This document shows positions 55,059 to 64,000 of a DNA stretch of 64,000 nucleotides, piece by piece. Under the pieces are notes generated by a model that was not told the DNA's origin, did not search any database, and worked only from the letters and a program-made list of their open reading frames with translations. Position 1 is the stretch's first letter. Every line of letters starts with the position of its first letter. Origin of the DNA: QHWT01 sp963755695 (GTDB lineage Bacteria; Acidobacteriota; Vicinamibacteria; Vicinamibacterales; 2-12-FULL-66-21); contig CAVWLB010000008.1 in the NCBI GenBank assembly GCA_963755695.1, positions 1 to 64,000 of the forward strand, read 5' to 3'. The translations under genes were made by a program, and so were the position numbers.

Positions 55059-55772
55059 TCAGGACTCGGCGGCCTTCAGGCCCTGGAAGTATGCGTTCGC
55101 GGTCGAGATGGCTTTGTCGGTCTTGCCAAAAAGCTCCGTGCCGTGCGTATTGAGCTTCTCCGCATTCGGTTTCAGCGAAGCCATCGCAGACGGCGTGAGA
55201 TCGCTGCCGAGGTAGGTAATCTGATCGGCCAGCTCCTTGCGGAACGGCTCCAGGGCGTCGGCTGATTCCTTGAGTGACTTCAGCACCTCGCCAAAGTGCT
55301 TCTGACTGTCGGCCAGGCGCTGCTTCGCGCGGTCCTGCAGTTGCGGATCCTGGATGTTCTTGATGGTGTCGGCACGTCCGTTAAAGTAGGTGTCACCGGC
55401 CGCCTGCATCTCGTCGACCTTCTTGCGCGCCTCCGCCACCCGATCGTTCATCGAATCCAGCGACTTCATCAGTTTCTTGTAGTCGCCTTTCATGTTCTTT
55501 GACGGCTGCGTCACGAGAGCGTTGTACGTATCCAGGGTCTTCTGCATCTGCATCTTCGCGTTGGTGACCGCCTCGGTGGTTTGGCCGCCAGCCTTGACGA
55601 AGCGGTCGGTCTCCTTGAGGCCCTGCGTTGGGCTGCGTTCCGGCGGGGCCTGCGCCGGCGGGGCCTGCGCCGGCGGAGTCTGCGTAGCCGGAGTCTGCGT
55701 GGCCGCGAGCAGCGGCGTCAGCAACAGGCCGCCCAACATGAGCGACCCGGCACAGGCAAGCGATTTGCGCAT
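55059..55772 (-). CDS. Exported coiled-coil protein, DUF2959-like
   Basis: 237 residues. Signal peptide SLACAGSLMLGGLLLTPLLA, then a low-complexity Gln/Pro/Ala linker with TQTPA and PPAQA repeats (residues about 25-50), encoded by short GC-rich direct repeats. The rest is almost all amphipathic helix with regular Lys/Glu/Asp spacing (VTNAKMQMQKTLDTYNALVT, YKKLMKSLDSMNDRVAEARK). The pattern agrees with DUF2959, a family without a known role. Periplasmic. Confidence 0.6.
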   Translation of the reverse strand: MRKSLACAGSLMLGGLLLTPLLAATQTPATQTPPAQAPPAQAPPERSPTQGLKETDRFVKAGGQTTEAVTNAKMQMQKTLDTYNALVTQPSKNMKGDYKKLMKSLDSMNDRVAEARKKVDEMQAAGDTYFNGRADTIKNIQDPQLQDRAKQRLADSQKHFGEVLKSLKESADALEPFRKELADQITYLGSDLTPSAMASLKPNAEKLNTHGTELFGKTDKAISTANAYFQGLKAAES

Positions 55773-55930
55773 GGTTCCTCCTTCTGGCGAGTCGCCTCGC
55801 GTTTTATTTCCAGGGACGCCTCAACCGAGCGACAGGGCAGACACTATTTGGGGGGTCCGTTGTATCACAAGTTAGACCTAGGTCGTACAGGAAGGCCAGC
55901 AAGCGGAAAGCGCGACGACTCTGCCAGAAT

Positions 55931-56188
55931 ATGGATGCGACTATGAACGATTACGTGTACTTCGACGGCGATCCCAGCACCGACAGCACGCGCCGGCACA
56001 TGGAGCGGGTGCTGAAAACGCCGGACGCGCCGCGCCGCTGGCCGTGGCTGCTGGCTGCGCTGGGTAGCGGCGGCGTATGGTGGCTCTGGCGCCTGGGCCG
56101 CGACACGGTGCGCGCACGAGAGTCGTCCGCAACCGACCCAGAGCGCTCTCCCGGAGGGCCGCCCCCGACCCCAACGCGTCCCCGTTGA
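55931..56188 (+). CDS. Small single-TM protein (85 aa)
   Basis: ATG 55931 or 55943. A polar N-terminus (NDYVYFDGDPSTDSTRRHME), one membrane helix (WPWLLAALGSGGVWWLWRLG, about 43-62) and a Pro/Arg tail. No family recognised and no clear Shine-Dalgarno. It is divergent from the DUF2959-like gene. A longer antisense frame overlaps it but has poor codon use. Confidence 0.4.
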   Translation: MDATMNDYVYFDGDPSTDSTRRHMERVLKTPDAPRRWPWLLAALGSGGVWWLWRLGRDTVRARESSATDPERSPGGPPPTPTRPR

Positions 56189-56284
56189 CGTGCTTCATGG
56201 GCCAATGGCTGGTCGACGAAAGACGGCCGCCAATCGCCCTGATTGGACGGAATCGACGTGAAGCCTTCTCGTGAGGTGATCCGG

Positions 56285-58087
56285 ATGCGCATCCTGGTCG
56301 TGTCGGTTGCATTCACCTTCGCACTGGTGTCCCTCGGCGCGCAGTCAATCCACACGCCGCCGCAGAACACAACGGCCACGCCCCAGAGGTATCGCACGCT
56401 CGACGATCGCTTCGTTGTACGCCACCCGAAGTCGCTCGAGGACTGGCGGCCGCGCGCGTCCTGGCTCCGCGAACACATTCTCGCGTCGGCGGGCCTGCTG
56501 CCCACGCCGGAGCGCAACCCGCTGAATGCGGTCGTGTTTGGCGAGCGAGCGCACGACGACTACAGCGTCTCGAAGGTCTACTTCGAAAGCCTTCCCGGGT
56601 TTCTGGTCACCGGCAACCTCTACAAGCCGGTTGGGAGCGGACCATTCCCCGCGATTGTGTCGCCGCACGGCCATTGGGATTACGGCCGGTTCGAGAACAG
56701 CGCGGCCGCGTCGGTGCCCGGTCGGGCCATCAACCTCGCCCGCCAGGGGTTCGTCGTCTTCACCTACGACATGATTGGGTACAACGACAGCCGCTGGTAC
56801 CCGCATACGCCCGGTCACACGTTTCACGACCGTGAATTCGGCGGCCGGCGCGAGAACTTGTGGGGGCTGACGCTCGCCGGCCTTCAACTCTGGAACAGCA
56901 TCCGGTCGGTCGACTTTCTGCAGTCGCTTCCCATGGTCGCCCGGGATCGTATTGGCGCGACCGGCGCTTCGGGTGGTGGAACGCAGACGTTCCTGCTGTC
57001 GGCGGTCGATGACCGGATCGCGGCGGCCGCGCCGGTGAACATGATCTCGCTCCATATGCAGGGCGGCTGCCTCTGCGAGAACATGCCGGGGCTCCGGCTC
57101 GACACCAACAACGTCGAGCTCGCCGCTTTGTTTGCACCGCGACCGATGCTGATGATCTCGGCAACTGGTGATTGGACCAACGAAACGCTGGAACTCGAAT
57201 ATCCGGAGATGCAGCGCTTCTATGTTCTGTTCGGAGCCAAGGATCATGTGAAAGCGATCCGTCTGAATGCCCCGCACAACTACAACCGTGAGAGCCGCGA
57301 AGCGATGTACGCCTGGATGGCCCGCTGGCTCAACGGTGCGCCCGCAGACGTCAAGGTCGAGGAGAAAGACTTCCGCCCGGATCCTCTGCCCGAACTGATG
57401 GTCTTCGCGAACCGCCCGCGTCCCGATGGTGTGGTGAGCACGGCCGAACTGACAGAGAACTGGATTTCGGCGGCGAAGCGCCAGCTTGGCGGCGCGAACG
57501 TCGAAGCAAACCGCCGCGCGCTGCTTCACGCGCTGGGGTTCGACCACCAGGAGCCCGGCGGCGTATCAACCTCCGCGAAGCCGGTAATCGTCCTGGCCAC
57601 CGACGACCCGAACGTCGACAAGACGGTGTCGCGCGCCGGCTTCGCGGTCAAGCGCGTGACGTTCACGCCGTTCGACGAGAAGGCGGCGGCGGAGATTTCA
57701 CAATTCGAGACCTACAATCGGACACCGGCGAGCCAGCGTGTCGCCGACCTCGTCGCCGCACTGTCCAAGGAGCCAAATGCGATTCTGATTGCCGATGGCA
57801 ATGCCGGCCTCGCCGGTCTGCTGGCGGCGGCCATCGTACCGGTACAGCGCGCGATCCTCGATGTCGGCCGGTTCGACCCTTCCAGCGACGCCGCATTTCT
57901 CGATCGCTTGTACATTCCAGCGCTTCGCCGCGCCGGTGATTTGCGAACCGCCGCCGGCATGGCGCAGGGAAAGCTCGTCGTGCACAACGCGGGCGACCGG
58001 TTCTCGCTGGACGGTCAGGCGACGCACGCCGAGAAGCTGACCCCGGAACAGATTCTCGATCTGCTGAAGAGGCGCAATCGGTCATGA
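56285..58087 (+). CDS. Exported alpha/beta-hydrolase (acetyl xylan esterase-like)
   Basis: 600 residues from ATG 56285 (GAGGTG upstream). Signal peptide ILVVSVAFTFALVSLGAQS. Alpha/beta-hydrolase core: PAIVSPHGHWDYGRF (oxyanion HG), nucleophile elbow GATGASGGGTQTFLLSAVDD (G-A-S-G-G), then FAPRPMLMISATGDWTNETL and a late LNAPHNYNRESREAM with the likely catalytic His. The C-terminal 200 residues form a further alpha/beta domain. Likely deacetylates plant-type polysaccharides or similar outside the cell. Stands alone. Confidence 0.75.
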   Translation: MRILVVSVAFTFALVSLGAQSIHTPPQNTTATPQRYRTLDDRFVVRHPKSLEDWRPRASWLREHILASAGLLPTPERNPLNAVVFGERAHDDYSVSKVYFESLPGFLVTGNLYKPVGSGPFPAIVSPHGHWDYGRFENSAAASVPGRAINLARQGFVVFTYDMIGYNDSRWYPHTPGHTFHDREFGGRRENLWGLTLAGLQLWNSIRSVDFLQSLPMVARDRIGATGASGGGTQTFLLSAVDDRIAAAAPVNMISLHMQGGCLCENMPGLRLDTNNVELAALFAPRPMLMISATGDWTNETLELEYPEMQRFYVLFGAKDHVKAIRLNAPHNYNRESREAMYAWMARWLNGAPADVKVEEKDFRPDPLPELMVFANRPRPDGVVSTAELTENWISAAKRQLGGANVEANRRALLHALGFDHQEPGGVSTSAKPVIVLATDDPNVDKTVSRAGFAVKRVTFTPFDEKAAAEISQFETYNRTPASQRVADLVAALSKEPNAILIADGNAGLAGLLAAAIVPVQRAILDVGRFDPSSDAAFLDRLYIPALRRAGDLRTAAGMAQGKLVVHNAGDRFSLDGQATHAEKLTPEQILDLLKRRNRS

Positions 58088-58120
58088 CGAGAAACCCGGT
58101 CCAAGGTTGCTGAAGGCTCT

Positions 58121-58185
58121 GTAGGGCACCTCTCCAGAGGGCAGGGGTATTCGTTTGTAGGGCGCGTCTAAAGACGCGCCTACAA
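58121..58185. repeat. REP-like palindrome pair
   Basis: The second unit is the clearest of the family: GGCGCGTCT / AGACGCGCC around AA (58161-58180), extended by TTGTA and TACAA outside with one unpaired G. The first unit (58121-58144) keeps GGCACCTCT / AGAGG but has lost the outer part of its right arm. Lies between the esterase and P1 peptidase genes, same strand. Confidence 0.7.
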
Positions 58186-58234
58186 GATCAGAAAGCCGGT
58201 AGCTTACGTGCGCATCGGCGTATTATTCCGGCGC

Positions 58235-59455
58235 ATGAGAAGCCTTTCGTTGCTCGTCGTTCTCGGTCTCGCGACCGGCACTGCCCTCGTGGCGCAGTCC
58301 GGTCCGGCCGCCGAGCCACGCGCGCGTGAGCTCGGTGTCAGTGCGCTGATCGGTGGAACGCCTGGTCCGCTCGACGCGATCACGGACATCGCAGGCATCG
58401 AGGTTGGCCACACCACGCTGATATCTGGCGACGGCCCGCTCGTCGTCGGCAAGGGCCCGGTGCGAACGGGTGTGACGATCGTGCATCCTCGCGGCCGTCA
58501 GAGTGCCGATCCCGTGTTCGCCTCGTGGTTCACGCTCAACGGCAACGGTGAAATGACCGGGACGACGTGGATCGATGAAAGCGGGTTCCTCGAGGGACCG
58601 GTGGCAATCACCAACACCCACAGCGTCGGGGTCGTCCGCGACGCGATTCTGAAATGGCAGGTCTCGCGGCCGGGATTGCAGCCCTGGGGATTGCCGGTGG
58701 TCGCCGAAACGTACGATGGCGGCTTGAACGACATCAATGGCTTTCACGTGCGGGATGAGCACGTGCTGCAGGCCCTCGATGGCGCGCGGGGCGGACCGGT
58801 CGCGGAAGGCAACGTTGGCGGCGGAACGGGGATGATCTGTCACCAGTTCAAGGGCGGCATCGGTACGGCCTCGCGGCAGCTCGACGCCGATGCCGGCGGC
58901 TTCACGGTTGGTGTGCTCGTGCAATGCAACTACGGCGGGCGTCCGAGTTTCCGCGTAGCCGGCGTGCCGGTCGGACGCGAAATCGCCGACCTGCTTCCCT
59001 GCCGGCTCGGCGACGCGCCAAACGATCGCGGCGTGACCCGGTCATGCGACAACCCGGGCGCCGGCGGTGATGCCGATCCCGAGCAAGGCTCGATCATCGT
59101 GGTGGTTGCGACCGACGCCCCGCTGATGCCGCATCAATTGAGGCGGCTCGCCAAGCGTGTCTCGCTGGGGATCGGCCGGACGGGCGGAGTCGGCGCCAAT
59201 TCCTCGGGCGACATCTTCGTCGCGTTCTCGACCGCCAATCCCAAGACCGCCGACGCGCCCGATCGTGCGCGTGTCGAGTTGATGGCGAACGCGAAAATGA
59301 ACGCGTTTTTCGACGCGACGGTGCAGGCGACTGAAGAGTCGATTCTCAACGCGCTCCTCGCGGCCGACACCATGACCGGAGCGGGATTGCGCGTTTACGG
59401 GTTACCGCACGATCGATTGCTCAGCGCCCTGCGGAAGTACAACGCACTGAAGTAG
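58235..59455 (+). CDS. P1 family peptidase (DmpA-like aminopeptidase), exported
   Basis: 406 residues from ATG 58235 (GTG 58208 possible). Signal peptide LSLLVVLGLATGTALVAQSG. DmpA/ornithine acetyltransferase fold: LDAITDIAGIEVGHTTLISG, GPVAITNTHSVGVVRDAI, EGNVGGGTGMICHQFKGGIG, and the self-cleavage and nucleophile site GVGANSSGDIFVAFST with the Ser after Asn. It splits autocatalytically into two chains and releases N-terminal residues, often D-amino acids or beta-amino acids. Single gene. Confidence 0.85.
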   Translation: MRSLSLLVVLGLATGTALVAQSGPAAEPRARELGVSALIGGTPGPLDAITDIAGIEVGHTTLISGDGPLVVGKGPVRTGVTIVHPRGRQSADPVFASWFTLNGNGEMTGTTWIDESGFLEGPVAITNTHSVGVVRDAILKWQVSRPGLQPWGLPVVAETYDGGLNDINGFHVRDEHVLQALDGARGGPVAEGNVGGGTGMICHQFKGGIGTASRQLDADAGGFTVGVLVQCNYGGRPSFRVAGVPVGREIADLLPCRLGDAPNDRGVTRSCDNPGAGGDADPEQGSIIVVVATDAPLMPHQLRRLAKRVSLGIGRTGGVGANSSGDIFVAFSTANPKTADAPDRARVELMANAKMNAFFDATVQATEESILNALLAADTMTGAGLRVYGLPHDRLLSALRKYNALK

Positions 59456-59473
59456 GCACTCGATCCGCCCGTC

Positions 59474-59523
59474 GTCTCGTCCGCGGTCGTTGCGTTCCAA
59501 CGCCGTGCCGCGATGGACGAGAC
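59474..59523. terminator. Inverted repeat between convergent genes
   Basis: Arms GTCTCGTCC (59474-59482) and GGACGAGAC (59515-59523), with inner GCGG / CCGC also able to pair, between the P1 peptidase stop and the methyltransferase stop. Followed by GCTTTT on the plus strand. A bidirectional terminator is plausible. Confidence 0.5.
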
Positions 59524-59532
59524 AGCGGCTTT

Positions 59533-60333
59533 TCACTTGCCCGCGAGGTAGACCGCCCGACGCAGCCGTTTCTCGCGAGTCAGCGTGTGGACCGAGATCA
59601 GGAATTTCTGCAATCCGTCGAAATTGGCCTGTCCCTCGACCGCAATCAAGGCGTCTCGACGCGCGTTTCTGGCATCGTACCAGCGGAGCGCCAGGGCCGC
59701 CGCCTGCTCGGTCGTGTCCCGCGCTTCGATCAGTCGTAATCCTGCGGCGTCAATCAACCTTTCGTTCTCGCCCGGGGGAACCAGGAAGTAGCGTCCAATG
59801 GACGTGCGGATGGCGACTTCGTCGTTCGACAGGATGCCGCCCACTATCAGCGCGTCACTGAAGAGCAGTCGCCCGGCCGGCTTCAGCACGCGTGCGCACT
59901 CGTGCAAGAGCGCCAGTCGCGCCGGTACGTGGCAAAACGCGTCGTTGGAGAAGACCGCGTCGATGCTGGCGGCGGCGAATGGAAGCGGCTCTGACACGTC
60001 GGCCTGGCGGAACTCGGCGCAGGAGGTCAGATGACGTTCGGCGGCCAGCGCGTTGGCGTTACGGACGCCTTCGGCATTCACGTCCAGGCCGATCACCCGG
60101 CACCTGATGGTTTCGGCCAGGTGGAGCGCATACCTTCCTGAACCGCTGCCGATCTCAATCACGACGCTCGTCTCGGTCAGATTGAGAAGGGGCGGGATCT
60201 CGTGCGATTCCTCGGTCGTGACCCAGCTGGTCTGACCGAAGTCCTCTCCATAGGTTGCGATGCGAACGTCGCGGTAGACGTCGGTGCCGTAGTTCCCGTA
60301 CGAGGTGTTGTACAGATCGACTGAAGCGCCCAT
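59533..60333 (-). CDS. Class I SAM-dependent methyltransferase
   Basis: 266 residues. Motif I VVIEIGSGSGRYALHLAE, then VIGLDVNAEGVRNANAL (acidic loop), FRQADVSEPLPFAAASIDAV and RVLKPAGRLLFSDAL (post-motif). The N-terminal 60 residues (YNTSYGNYGTDVYRDVRIAT, YGEDFGQTSWVTTEE) are a lid as in sarcosine/dimethylglycine-type methyltransferases. Small-molecule methylation is likely; substrate not known. No partner gene. Confidence 0.8.
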   Translation of the reverse strand: MGASVDLYNTSYGNYGTDVYRDVRIATYGEDFGQTSWVTTEESHEIPPLLNLTETSVVIEIGSGSGRYALHLAETIRCRVIGLDVNAEGVRNANALAAERHLTSCAEFRQADVSEPLPFAAASIDAVFSNDAFCHVPARLALLHECARVLKPAGRLLFSDALIVGGILSNDEVAIRTSIGRYFLVPPGENERLIDAAGLRLIEARDTTEQAAALALRWYDARNARRDALIAVEGQANFDGLQKFLISVHTLTREKRLRRAVYLAGK

Positions 60334-60410
60334 CGGATTCCCGCCGGCACCTCGATCTGAATCCTCGTTTCACCGTTTCGTCAAGTGGCAAGAACACCTG
60401 GCGGGAGAAG

Positions 60411-61820
60411 TTAGTTCGAAGGCCGGCCTTCCTGCTGCCAGCCGCCGCCAAGCGCGCGATACACCTCCACGAACGCCGACAATTCCGCCTGCCGCGCTTG
60501 TGCGAGCGACAGCTCCGCGTCGAACAGACGCGTGTCGGCGTCGAGCACCTCGAGATAGCTCGTCGCACCGCCCTGGTATCTGACGTCAGCGAGCCGCCGC
60601 CCGTCCTGAGCGGCGGTGGTCAAGGCTTCTTGTTGCACGCGGAATTCGCGGGCCTTGGTATAGCCGACGAGCGAATCGGACGCTTCGCGAAACGCCTGTT
60701 TCACCGTCTGTGAGTAGGCCGCCGTCGCCTCCTGGGTACGCGCCTCCGCGAATGCGACCTGCGAACGCGTGCGTCCGGCCGTGAACACCGGTTGAGCGGC
60801 GGTCACGACTGCCGACCAGGAGCCTGCGCCAATGCCGAAGAGCGCGCCAAGCGCCGAGCTCTGGACGCCGCCGTTGCCGGTCAGCGAAATCGACGGGAAA
60901 TACGCCGCACGAGCCACGCCGATTTGCGCATTGGCGGCGATGACTTGTTGTTCGGCCGCCTGAATGTCCGGCCGGCGCTCGAGCAGCGATGAGGGTAGCC
61001 CGGAGGGCACCTCTGGGGGGTGCTGCTGGTCCACCAGCTCGCGACCGCGTGTCACGGGCGACGGGAAATTTCCCAGCAGGACATTGATGAAATTTTCCTC
61101 CTGCGTTATGCGACGCTGGAGATCGACGATGGTCGCGCCGGCGCCGAAGACCAGTTGCTCGGCCTCGCGCACGTCAAGCAGCGAGGTGACGCCGCCGGCC
61201 TCGCGAACCTGAGTGAGCTGCAAGGACTGCTTGCGGGATGCCAACGTACGCTGGGCAATCTCGAGCTGCAGATCGAGCGCACGCAGTTCGAAGTACGCGT
61301 TGGCAACATCGCTGATGACCGTGGTGAGAACAGCGCGCTGCCCCCACTCGGTCGACAGCAGCTGAGCGCGAGCCGATTCGGTGGCCCGGCGGTACCGGCC
61401 CCAGAAATCCAGAGCCCAGTCGACGGTACCGCCCGCCCGCACGGCCCCGGCGGTTGTCGCAGGAGTCGAATTGCTCGAGGCACTGCGAGCGGCGCCGGCT
61501 GCCGCCTCCACCGTCACCGTCGGATACTGATCCGCTCGCGTGATCCCAAGCTGCGCCTCCGCTTGGAGAATACGAGCGGCGGCAATCCGAAGGTCCTCGT
61601 TCTGGATGAGTGCCGTGCGAACCAGCGCCTGCAGCTGGGAATCCTGAAACACCTCCCACCATTTCGCCTCGCCGAGCGCGACGCTTGCCGAGGGCGCTTG
61701 ACTGCCCCTGATCGTGTCCGGCGTCGGAAGCGTCGGCTTCACGTAATTTGGTCCGACGGTGCAGCCAGAGACGAGGAGGCCGACGATTGCCATACCGAGC
61801 CGAGTAATTCGCCTGGTCAT
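60411..61820 (-). CDS. NodT/OprM-type outer-membrane efflux lipoprotein
   Basis: 469 residues from ATG 61820, which overlaps the RND gene stop (ATGA). Lipoprotein signal GMAIVGLLVSGCTVGPNY with the lipid Cys at about residue 19 (LVSGC), followed by VGPNYVKPT, the standard opening of NodT proteins. Two repeats of the outer-membrane factor domain (DLRIAAARILQAEAQLGI; NAQIGVARAAYFPSISLTGN) make the trimeric TolC-like tunnel. Partner of the pump encoded immediately upstream. The membrane-fusion protein must lie outside the window. Confidence 0.88.
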   Translation of the reverse strand: MTRRITRLGMAIVGLLVSGCTVGPNYVKPTLPTPDTIRGSQAPSASVALGEAKWWEVFQDSQLQALVRTALIQNEDLRIAAARILQAEAQLGITRADQYPTVTVEAAAGAARSASSNSTPATTAGAVRAGGTVDWALDFWGRYRRATESARAQLLSTEWGQRAVLTTVISDVANAYFELRALDLQLEIAQRTLASRKQSLQLTQVREAGGVTSLLDVREAEQLVFGAGATIVDLQRRITQEENFINVLLGNFPSPVTRGRELVDQQHPPEVPSGLPSSLLERRPDIQAAEQQVIAANAQIGVARAAYFPSISLTGNGGVQSSALGALFGIGAGSWSAVVTAAQPVFTAGRTRSQVAFAEARTQEATAAYSQTVKQAFREASDSLVGYTKAREFRVQQEALTTAAQDGRRLADVRYQGGATSYLEVLDADTRLFDAELSLAQARQAELSAFVEVYRALGGGWQQEGRPSN

Positions 61821-64000
61821 GATGCGCTTGGTTTTGGCGACGGCGTCAACGCCGCCGCGCGCGCCCGCGAACGCCGGGTCGCAAGCTGTTCGATCTGCAC
61901 GTAGAGCATTGGAATCAGGAAGATGCCAATCAGCGTCGCGGCGAGCATTCCGCTGACCACGACCGTGCCAAGGATGCGCCGCGAGGCCGCGCCAGACCCG
62001 GCGGCGACCCACAGCGGCACGCAGCCGAGAATGAACGCAAAGGAGGTCATCAGGATCGGACGCAGCCTGAGCTGCGCACCTTCAAGGGCGGCCGTGATCA
62101 GGTCCTTCCCCTCTTCGCTGCGCGCCTTTGCAAACTCGACGATCAGGATGGCGTTCTTGGCCGCAAGGCCGATCAGCATGATGACGCCGACCTGCGCGTA
62201 GACGTCGAAGTCGAACCGGCGCATCAGCAGGCCGGTAAAGGCGCCAACGATCGCAACCGGAACCGAGAGCAGGACCGAGAACGGCAACGACCAGCTCTCG
62301 TAGAGTGCGGCAAGAATCAAGAACACGAAGATCAACGACAAGGCGAACAGGCGAGAGGCGTTGCCGGCAGCCTTCCGTTCCTGGTAGGCCAGGTCCGACC
62401 AGTCGTAGCTGATATCGGCGGGGAGGGCGGCTTTCGCGACCTGCTCGAGCGCGTCGAGCGCCTGTCCAGAGCTGTAGCCGGGAGCCGCCGTGCCCGTGAC
62501 CTGGGCGGCGCGATACACGTTGAAGCGGTTGGTGTACTGCGGGCCGAAGATCTGTCTCACTCTTTGCAGCGACGACATCGGCACCATGTTGCCGTCATTG
62601 TTTCGGACGTAGAACTGGCCGATGTTCTCGGGGCTCGTCCGCTCCTGACCTTCCGCCTGCATGAACACGCGCCATTGCCGACCGAAGCGGTTGAACTGGT
62701 TGATATACAACCCGCCCAGGAACGTCTGCATCGTCTGATACACGTCCGTGAGCGCGATGCCCTTCCTTGAGCACCTTGTCGCGGTCCACGTCCACGTAGA
62801 CCTGCGGCGTGGCCGCATTGAATGGCGAGGTGACGCCTGACAGCTCCGGGCGTTTCCGGGCCTCGGTCAGAAACTTCTGCAGTGCCTGATCGAGATGCTC
62901 GACGGTTCCTCCGGATCGATCCTGAAGCCAGAACGTGAAGCCACCCTGCGAGCCGAGGCCCGGTATGGACGGTGGCATGATCGCGACGGCGACCGCTTCG
63001 GGAATCTCCTTCCTGAAGGTTGCGTTCAGGCGATCGACAATCGATCGCGCGTCGAGCTTGCCGTGCTTTCGCTGGTCCCACGGCTTCAAACCGACGAAGT
63101 AGAACCCGTTGTTCGGCGCCGTGACACGCGTCAGAAGGCTGAAGCCGACGATCGCGTTGTAGGCGCCGAGGCCATCGGTATCCGCGAGAATGCCCTCGAT
63201 CTTGCGGCAGACTTCATCGGTGCGCTGCAGCGATGCCGCGGGAGGGAGCTGGACGTTCAGGAGGAAATACCCGTAGTCCTCTTCAGGCACGAAGCTGGTC
63301 GGCAACCGGCGCCCGAGAAGGCCCGCCAGGACCGCAAACCCAGCCAGGATCGCGAAACCGACGGCCGCTTTGCGAATGAGCGCGCGGCTGACCGACATGT
63401 ATCCGTTGGACGCCTTGCCGAACGCACGATTGAAGGCGCGGAAGAAGCCGCCGAGCAGCCGGCCCTCTTTGCGCGGACGAAGCCACATCGCCGCGAGCGC
63501 AGGCGACAAGGTCAACGCGTTGAATGCCGAAATCAAAACCGAGATGGCGATGGTGATGGCGAATTGTTTGTTCAGGCTGCCCTGAATGCCGCCCATGAAC
63601 GCGACCGGAATGAAGACCGACGCCAGAATCAGCGCGATGCTGACCACCGGCCCCGACACCTCCTCCATCGCTCTCACCGTGGCGTCACGCGGAGACATCC
63701 CTTCCTCGATGTGGTGCTCCACCGCCTCGACCACCACGATTGCATCGTCGACGACCAGACCAATGGCCAGCACCAGGCCGAAGAGCGACAAGGTGTTGAG
63801 CGAAAAGCCGAGCGCGGGGAAGACCATGAAGGTGCCGATGAGCGACACGGGCACGGCCACTGCTGGAATCAGCGTCGCGCGCCAGTTCTGGAGGAACAGG
63901 AACACAACCAGAATCACCAGCAGCATCGCTTCGCTCAGCGTAATGGCAATCTCTCGGATGCCTTCGGAGACCGCCCGGGTGGTCTCGAGCGTGTAGGCGA
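61817..64000 (-). CDS. RND efflux pump, inner-membrane AcrB-like protein (partial, one frameshift)
   Basis: The gene runs off the right edge; the first codons seen read YTLETTRAVSEGIREI, and about the N-terminal third is missing. Visible AcrB parts: IPAVAVPVSLIGTFMVFPAL, NTLSLFGLVLAIGLVVDDAI (with the proton-relay DD of TM4), EVSGPVVSIALILASVFIPV, the periplasmic loops, and the second TM block ending near 61817. The frame shifts once: plus-strand g at 62759 is extra, and without it KVLKEGIALTDVYQTMQTFL is continuous. Hydrophobic-amphiphilic efflux by family (HAE-1). Stop overlaps the NodT start. Confidence 0.88.

Noticed and set aside
1..64000. CRISPR arrays, tRNA, rRNA, prophage or toxin-antitoxin modules
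   Set aside because: I looked at the intergenic regions and found no regular repeat-spacer pattern, cloverleaf, rRNA-like segment or phage gene.

Overview
The window is high-GC, densely coded DNA with no rRNA or tRNA gene that I could see. It most likely comes from an Acidobacteriota genome, probably Vicinamibacteria-like. The basis is two MacB/FtsX-type ADOP permeases (one with the N-terminal permease prefix domain), three Tat-exported Gfo/Idh/MocA oxidoreductases, a TPR Ser/Thr kinase, a CHAT-TPR protein and a NodT/RND pump. The taxonomy is inference; there is no marker rRNA.

Layout. 1-1.8 kb: lower-GC, mostly non-coding edge with an IS3-type transposase scrap. 1.8-12.9 kb (minus): a tightly overlapped surface-glycan operon (two GT28/MurG-like and two GT4 glycosyltransferases, ABC exporter, heparinase II/III-like protein, APH-like kinase, a tiny deacetylase-like tail ORF, an outer-membrane barrel). 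12.9-18 kb: a CHAT-TPR gene full of frameshifts, divergent from an ECF sigma / anti-sigma / IPT-domain operon. 18-31.5 kb: a stress/redox block (UspA, beta-barrel protein, GNAT-acyl-CoA synthetase, LOG protein, diheme cytochrome c, hemN-hemH-hemY, NifU-like protein) with two short sigma54 activators that lack a sensory domain. 31.5-34.9 kb: NtrC-like regulator, PAS histidine kinase and receiver-only regulator. 35-41 kb: two Tat Gfo/Idh proteins plus ApbE, an FMN-binding-split protein, an unknown membrane-anchored protein, an IS110 remnant and a capsule-type glycosyltransferase. 41-47 kb: two ADOP permeases and a Nudix hydrolase. 47.5-60.3 kb: secreted hydrolases (polysaccharide deacetylase, PIG-L, esterase, P1 peptidase), kinase-TPR, Gfo/Idh, a DUF2959-like protein and a methyltransferase. 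60.4-64 kb: NodT and AcrB-like RND efflux pump, the latter running off the window.

Main result. In the 18-31.5 kb block I read four -24/-12 (sigma54) promoter matches, in front of uspA, the GNAT-synthetase/LOG operon, the first activator and the nifU-like gene. Inverted repeats lie roughly 80-146 bp upstream of each start. The two activators share an identical C-x6-C-x-C-x6-C motif at the end of the AAA+ domain, the region where NifA carries its oxygen-responsive cysteines. Together this looks like a small sigma54 regulon with redox-sensing, domain-minimal activators, coupling protein acetylation, universal stress protein, heme synthesis and Fe-S maturation. The regulon and the sensing role are inference.

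Caution. At least eight genes need one or more single-base indel corrections to read through. In several, the extra base sits in a CGAT/ATCG context, so the apparent pseudogenes (and the apparent HemN-HemH and Gfo/Idh-ApbE fusions) may be long-read basecalling errors rather than biology.
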